NCBI GenBank assembly: GCA_964402985.1
Contig: CAYOET010000053.1
Coordinates: 1-8,932, forward strand
From: JADYYB01 sp964402985
GTDB taxonomy: Bacteria; Pseudomonadota; Alphaproteobacteria; Rhizobiales; Kaistiaceae
Reading direction: 5' to 3'
DNA: 8,932 nt
Shown one piece after another: positions 5,567-8,932 of the stretch. Position numbers and translations under genes: made by a program. Each line of letters starts with the position of its first letter. Within the stretch, counting starts at the first letter, position 1. The notes under the pieces were generated by a model. It searched no databases. It saw only the letters and a program-made list of their open reading frames with translations, and was not told where the DNA came from.

Positions 5567-6355
5567 TTAGAGGGTGTCGGACTGAGCTCCTGATGGACCC
5601 TCGCCGATCGCCGGCCCCTCGGCCATCCCGGCGAGCACCTCGGCGACGTGACGCACCCGCACCGCCGAGCCCTCGCGCCGGAGCTTGCCCGCCATGTTGA
5701 GGAGGCAGCCCATGTCGCCGGCGAGCAGCGTCGGCGCGCGGCTCGCCTCGACCGAAGCCGCCTTCTTCTCGACGATCCGGTCGGAGATCTCGGGATACTT
5801 GACCGCGAACGTCCCGCCGAACCCGCAACAGACGTCGCTGTCCTTGAGTTCGGTCAGCGTCAGCCCGGCGACGGAGGAGAGGAGCGCCCGCGGCTGTTCG
5901 CGCACGCCCAGCTCGCGAAGCCCCGAGCAGGCATCGTGATAGGTCACCGCGCCGGCGAACGAGGCCTCGACGCGCCGCACGCCGAGCACGTCGCCGAGGA
6001 AGCTCGTCAGCTCGTAGACCCGCGCCGCGAAGGCCTCGGCCTTCGCCTTCATCGCCGCGTCTTCAAAGAGAAGCGGATAGTGCACCCGCAGCTGCCCCGC
6101 GCACGACCCCGACGGCGCGACCACATAGTCGTACCCGGCGAACGCCTCGATCACCTGCGCCGCGATCGCCGCGGCGTTCTTGCGGTCGCCGGAATTGTAG
6201 GCCGGCTGCCCGCAACAGGTCTGGCTCGGCACCTCGACCGTGCAGCCCGCATCCTCGAGGAGCTTCACCGCAGCGAACCCCACGGTCGGCCGGAAGAGAT
6301 CGACAAGACAGGTGACGAAGAGGCCGACGCGCGGCCGGGAGGGGGACGCTTTCAT
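5567..6355 (-). CDS. lutA: LutA, CCG-domain subunit of the L-lactate oxidation complex
   Basis: The 262-residue protein matches LutA/YkgE, about 240-260 residues long, with two cysteine-rich CCG domains. The first has QTCCGQPAYNSGD (45-57) and GSCAG (83-87). The second has YHDACSGLREL (139-149), DVCCGFGGTFAVKYPEIS (174-191) and GDMGC (213-217). The cysteines bind iron-sulfur clusters, and the subunit resembles the CCG part of glycolate oxidase GlcF and heterodisulfide reductase HdrB. With LutB and LutC it oxidises L-lactate to pyruvate. A GTG at 6376 would add seven residues. ATG 6355 is preferred because the family-like RPRVGLFVTCLVD follows it closely and no ribosome site precedes the GTG. 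It ends at TAA 5569-5567. Unusually, the next gene downstream is not lutB. Confidence 0.94.
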   Translation of the reverse strand: MKASPSRPRVGLFVTCLVDLFRPTVGFAAVKLLEDAGCTVEVPSQTCCGQPAYNSGDRKNAAAIAAQVIEAFAGYDYVVAPSGSCAGQLRVHYPLLFEDAAMKAKAEAFAARVYELTSFLGDVLGVRRVEASFAGAVTYHDACSGLRELGVREQPRALLSSVAGLTLTELKDSDVCCGFGGTFAVKYPEISDRIVEKKAASVEASRAPTLLAGDMGCLLNMAGKLRREGSAVRVRHVAEVLAGMAEGPAIGEGPSGAQSDTL

Positions 6356-6379
6356 TGCCTCTATGCCTGACCGCACGGC

Positions 6380-6396
6380 GCGGTTTTTTCAACCGC
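6380..6396. repeat. Short inverted repeat between the glycosyltransferase gene and lutA
   Basis: GCGGTT (6380-6385) and AACCGC (6391-6396) form a perfect 6-base stem around a 5-base loop. It lies in the 54-base gap upstream of lutA. There is no T run after the hairpin on the minus strand, so it is not a standard terminator. It could be a weak transcript-end hairpin or a regulator site, and no function can be assigned. Confidence 0.35.
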
Positions 6397-6409
6397 AATC
6401 CGCCGCGCC

Positions 6410-7192
6410 TCACGGACGCCGCGACGGCAGCACCCGGGTCAGCAGCCGGCGGAAGTGGTATTTCCCGATCCGCTGGGCGGTGAACTTGATCCGGTTGTAG
6501 AGCCGGTTGCGGCGCCGCGGCGCGTGCTCGATCCCGCTCCGGAAGCGCCCGGTCATGCTGCCCTGGAAGAGGAGCGGCGGCTCCACCCAGTAGACGCCAA
6601 TCCCGAGCTGCGGGTGGAGCTTGTTGAGGATGAGATCGATCGGATAGCCGGTCGGCTTAGCCGCGAGCGCCTTGAGATAGAGCTCCGCCTCGCGCCACCC
6701 GATCACATAGGCCTCGCACGCCCGCACCCGCCGCGCCGGGTAGAGGAGCTGCCCGGGTTGGAGAAGGTGCGGCGGCGTGTACCGGTTGTTCGCCGCGCCG
6801 AGCTGGAGCGAGCGGAGCGGCGGCAGCCCATGCGCCTCGCGCCGCACCGCGTCGAGCCGTTCCGCAAAGTCCGGTTCCAGGAGTACGTCGTCCTCGAGGA
6901 TCAGCGCCTCTTCCTGCCGGCGCATGCGAATCGTCTCGAAGGCCGTCACGTGCTTGAGGAAGCACGAGCGCACCCCCACCGGCTGGCGCCCGGACTGGTC
7001 GATATAAGTTTGCACCAATTCCGGGTCGAACGCCCCCGGCTCGTTTCCCGACACGAACTCGAAGGGCAGGGCGAAGCGGCCGAGCTGCTCAGTGATCGAC
7101 GCCCGCCGCTCGGTCATGAACGAGGCGTGGATCACATAGATCGGGATCGGCGGTAGAACGCCTGCGGCGGGAGCTGCTTCGGGTTGAATCAT
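6410..7192 (-). CDS. Glycosyltransferase family 25 (LPS/LOS biosynthesis type)
   Basis: The 260-residue protein has the GT25 pattern. It opens with PIYVIHASFMTERRASITEQL (17-37 region), in which a hydrophobic strand is followed by an R-x-x-x-I/L helix. LPFEFVSG follows at 42-49, then SCFLKHVTAFE (76-86), and the acidic LILEDDVLLEPDF (97-109) carries the E-D-D metal/nucleotide-sugar motif at 100-102. GT25 enzymes transfer sugars, often galactose, to lipooligosaccharide or other glycoconjugates at the cytosolic face of the inner membrane. The C-terminus is strongly basic, as in membrane-associated transferases. The start is ATG 7192. The upstream sequence is pyrimidine-rich with no evident ribosome site, so the start is less certain than the family. 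It is followed 54 bases later by lutA in the same direction. No other polysaccharide gene is nearby. Confidence 0.88.
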   Translation of the reverse strand: MIQPEAAPAAGVLPPIPIYVIHASFMTERRASITEQLGRFALPFEFVSGNEPGAFDPELVQTYIDQSGRQPVGVRSCFLKHVTAFETIRMRRQEEALILEDDVLLEPDFAERLDAVRREAHGLPPLRSLQLGAANNRYTPPHLLQPGQLLYPARRVRACEAYVIGWREAELYLKALAAKPTGYPIDLILNKLHPQLGIGVYWVEPPLLFQGSMTGRFRSGIEHAPRRRNRLYNRIKFTAQRIGKYHFRRLLTRVLPSRRP

Positions 7193-7399
7193 GGCGGGGA
7201 GGGGTGCGCGCTTCGGCCTGAATTCGGGTCGTTGCCCCTCAATATCACGCGTCGCGTCGGCTGTTTCAGCCTCCCTCGTAGCCCGAAAGGCTCATCTTTC
7301 GCTCCCGGGAGCGCCTTCCCGCCACAGGGGATGGACGCGCCTCCACAAGGCGAGAGAGAATAGCGCTCAACCAAGCTTCAGCTGAAACGAGGGGAAGGC
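7193..7399. promoter_or_regulatory. Divergent intergenic region with two perfect palindromes
   Basis: These 207 bases separate the minus-strand glycosyltransferase start from the plus-strand DUF3422 start, so promoters for both directions should lie here. No convincing -35/-10 pair could be picked by eye. GCTCCCGGGAGC (7301-7312) and TTCAGCTGAA (7377-7386) are perfect palindromes. The second is immediately upstream of the DUF3422 ribosome site GAGGGG (7389-7394). GTTTCAGC (7263-7270) is also the inverse of GCTGAAAC (7381-7388). Any of these could be operator half-sites, but none matches a regulator site I recognise. Confidence 0.4.
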
Positions 7400-8713
7400 A
7401 TGCGTGACAACGGCTCGGGCGCGAGCGCCGAGGACTGGACGAAGCGTTTCGTCCAGCATCCGCTGCGTGAGGCCGTGCTGGGCGAGCTGCACGCGCGTCC
7501 CTTCCACCCCCTGAGGACGCCGCGCACGGTCATCCACTATGCCTTCATGTCGACCGCGGAGAGCGCTGCGCAGGATCGCGAGCGCCTGGCCTCCCGCTGC
7601 GAGGCCAAGGGCCTGTCCAAGCCCGGCCCGAACACGCGGCACATGGTGCTCCCCCTGGGCGAGGCTTGGCTGCGCTGGGAGACCCACGCCGAGTTCACCA
7701 CCTACAGCTTCGACATGCCGCCGCCGAAAGAGGGCGAGGACCCGCTCCCCGCCCTGTTCGGCCGCGAATTCCATCCGCCCGGCCCGCTCATCGTCGCCGC
7801 TCGCCTCGATCTCGTCGCCGACGACGTCCCGCTCAAGGAGCGCCTCGCCGCCTTCGACCCGGCCTCGCTCGCAGTCTCGCTGGTCAATGGCGGCCGCGCG
7901 CTGATCGCCACCGACTTCCGCCCCAACGACCACGGCCGCACCGACATCCTCGTCGTCGACACCGGCATGTATCCGCAGGAGCCCGGCTCGACCGTGCAGC
8001 GTCTCCTCGAGATCGAGACCTACCGGACGATGGCGCTCCTCGGCCTGCCCGAGACCCAGCGCCTCACCCCGGTGATCCGCCGCATCGAGACCGAGCTCAG
8101 CTCGATCAGCGAGCGCATTCGCCTCAGTGGCGACCTCGAGCAGAATCGCCACCTTCTCGCCGACCTCACCGGCCTTGCCGCCGACCTCGAGGCGGCGACC
8201 GCCTCGACCGGCTACCGCTTCGGCGCGAGTAGAGCCTACTATGAGATCGTCCGTGCCCGCCTCGACGTGATCGACGAGAAGCCGCTCGACGGCTACGTCA
8301 CCTGGTCGGTGTTCCTCAATCGCCGGCTTCTCCCTGCGATGCGCACGATCCAGGCCACCGACACCGGCCAAGCCGACCTCGCCGCCAAGCTTGCCCGCGC
8401 CGCCGAGCTCCTCCGCACCCGCGTCGACGTCGAGCTCGAGCGCCAGAACAAGGCGCTGCTCGAGACGATGAACCGCCGCGGCCGCATCCAGCTCCGCATG
8501 CAGCAGACCGTCGAAGGCCTGTCCGTCGCCGCGATCAGCTACTATGTCATTGGCCTCGTTAGCTATTTGGCCAAGACCGTGACCTATATCAACCACGCCA
8601 TCGATCCCGAGTTCGTCACCGCTCTCGCCGTCCTTCCCGTGGTCCTTCTGGTATGGTTGATGGTCAGGCGAATCCGGCGCGCCTTCGAGCGCCCCGGGCA
8701 CGCGGAGGAATAG
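7400..8713 (+). CDS. DUF3422 family membrane-anchored protein
   Basis: The 437-residue protein matches the DUF3422 family in length and pattern. It starts with HPLREAVLGELHARPF (20-35) and contains a soluble domain to about residue 230, with LVNGGRALIATDF (161-173) and GRTDILVVDTGM (179-190). A long helical segment rich in E, R and L follows (225-372), probably coiled coil. Two membrane helices come near the C-terminus, about 374-392 and 404-423, with a basic RRIRR end. Most of the protein would lie in the cytosol, anchored by a C-terminal hairpin. Its function is unknown. ATG 7400 follows GAGGGGAAGGC, a strong ribosome site with 5 bases spacing from GAGGGG. The stop TAG 8711-8713 is two bases before glcD, so the two genes are almost certainly co-transcribed. 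This suggests a role near the glycolate oxidase system. Confidence 0.92.
   Translation: MRDNGSGASAEDWTKRFVQHPLREAVLGELHARPFHPLRTPRTVIHYAFMSTAESAAQDRERLASRCEAKGLSKPGPNTRHMVLPLGEAWLRWETHAEFTTYSFDMPPPKEGEDPLPALFGREFHPPGPLIVAARLDLVADDVPLKERLAAFDPASLAVSLVNGGRALIATDFRPNDHGRTDILVVDTGMYPQEPGSTVQRLLEIETYRTMALLGLPETQRLTPVIRRIETELSSISERIRLSGDLEQNRHLLADLTGLAADLEAATASTGYRFGASRAYYEIVRARLDVIDEKPLDGYVTWSVFLNRRLLPAMRTIQATDTGQADLAAKLARAAELLRTRVDVELERQNKALLETMNRRGRIQLRMQQTVEGLSVAAISYYVIGLVSYLAKTVTYINHAIDPEFVTALAVLPVVLLVWLMVRRIRRAFERPGHAEE
8704..8709 (+). promoter_or_regulatory. Shine-Dalgarno of glcD, inside the end of the DUF3422 gene
   Basis: GGAGGA lies 6 bases upstream of TTG 8716 and overlaps the last DUF3422 codons. 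It supports the TTG start and tight coupling of the two genes. Confidence 0.65.
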
Positions 8714-8715
8714 GG

Positions 8716-8932
8716 TTGACGGCTATTGCCATTCCGAAGCCGGACACGCGGATTCTGGCGCGCCGCGACGCGATCCTCGCCGGATTGCAGGCGATCGTCG
8801 GCACCGACGGGCTGATCGTCTCCGAGGACGAGCGCCGCGCCTACGAGACCGACGCGCTCACCGCCTATCGCCGCATCCCGCTCGCCGTGGTCCTGCCGAC
8901 CTCGACCGCCGAAGTCTCGGCGCTGCTCCGCT
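8716..8932 (+). CDS. glcD: FAD-linked glycolate oxidase subunit GlcD, N-terminal fragment
   Basis: The frame opens at TTG 8716 and is still open at the window edge after 72 codons. The residues VGTDGLIVSEDERRAYETDA, followed by LTAYRRIPLAVVLPTSTAEV, are typical of the GlcD N-terminus leading into the FAD-binding type 4 domain. GlcD is the flavin subunit of glycolate oxidase (GlcDEF), which converts glycolate to glyoxylate and feeds electrons to the respiratory chain. Some relatives act on D-lactate. The start is set by GGAGGA at 8704-8709 and the two-base gap after the DUF3422 stop. glcE and glcF would be expected further right but are outside the window. The paralogous FAD-linked D-lactate dehydrogenase is an alternative. 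Confidence 0.88.
   Translation, partial: MTAIAIPKPDTRILARRDAILAGLQAIVGTDGLIVSEDERRAYETDALTAYRRIPLAVVLPTSTAEVSALLR

Noticed and set aside
7189..7374. Small 61-codon minus-strand frame in the divergent intergenic region
   Set aside because: It has no ribosome site or known motif, and it overlaps the glycosyltransferase start and palindromes. It is most likely non-coding.
7367..8701. Long minus-strand open frame of 444 codons
   Set aside because: It is antisense to the DUF3422 gene. The plus-strand frame has a strong ribosome site, two membrane helices and family motifs, while the antisense product is compositionally biased.
1..8932. CRISPR array, tRNA, rRNA, insertion sequence, prophage or restriction/defence system
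   Set aside because: I saw no regularly spaced direct repeats, tRNA-like cloverleaf, transposase, integrase or recognised defence domain on either strand. The YdeI-like gene alone is not enough to claim a defence locus.

Overview
This is a GC-rich chromosomal window. It most likely comes from an alphaproteobacterium of the Rhizobiales (Hyphomicrobiales) type. The pointers are the strong G/C third-position bias, a DUF3422 membrane protein next to glcD, a LutABC lactate-oxidation set, an extensin-like/peptidoglycan-binding protein, and two kinds of intergenic palindromic repeat often seen in this class. The taxonomic call is inference, as no rRNA or other marker gene is present.

Left end, plus strand: the last 67 codons of a 1-Cys (Prx6-type) peroxiredoxin are followed by a clear hairpin terminator at 233-263. 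Next comes a DUF1835/DUF3658-type gene (312-1117). It appears broken, with a one-base frameshift near 836-839 and CTG where the family reading frame would be expected to start. It converges on the central minus-strand block, and a 30+30-base inverted repeat (1131-1240) lies between the two converging genes.

Centre, minus strand, read from right to left: a family 25 glycosyltransferase (7192-6410), lutA (6355-5567), a metallopeptidase-fold extensin/M15-like protein whose reading frame is cut by one in-frame TAG (5496-4843), a YdeI/OmpD-associated family protein (4784-4206), lutB (4090-2672), lutC (2675-1995) and a PPP-family metallophosphatase (1990-1277). LutA, LutB and LutC form the iron-sulfur L-lactate oxidation complex. 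Here lutA is separated from lutBC by about 1.5 kb holding two apparently unrelated genes and a second palindromic repeat (4114-4196), which sits in the lutB leader. lutB and lutC overlap by TTGA. The lutC stop codon lies within the Shine-Dalgarno sequence of the phosphatase, so lutB-lutC-phosphatase looks translationally coupled.

Right end, plus strand: a 207-base divergent intergenic region with two perfect palindromes, then a DUF3422 membrane-anchored protein (7400-8713). Two bases further on is the start of glcD, the FAD subunit of glycolate oxidase, which runs off the window. The window therefore carries parts of two membrane-linked 2-hydroxyacid oxidation systems (lactate and glycolate) in divergent orientation.

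I see no CRISPR array, tRNA, rRNA, transposase or phage structural gene. No clearly new multi-gene system is evident. The most unusual items are the split lut locus, the amber-interrupted extensin-like gene, the frameshifted DUF1835 gene and the repeat placement.
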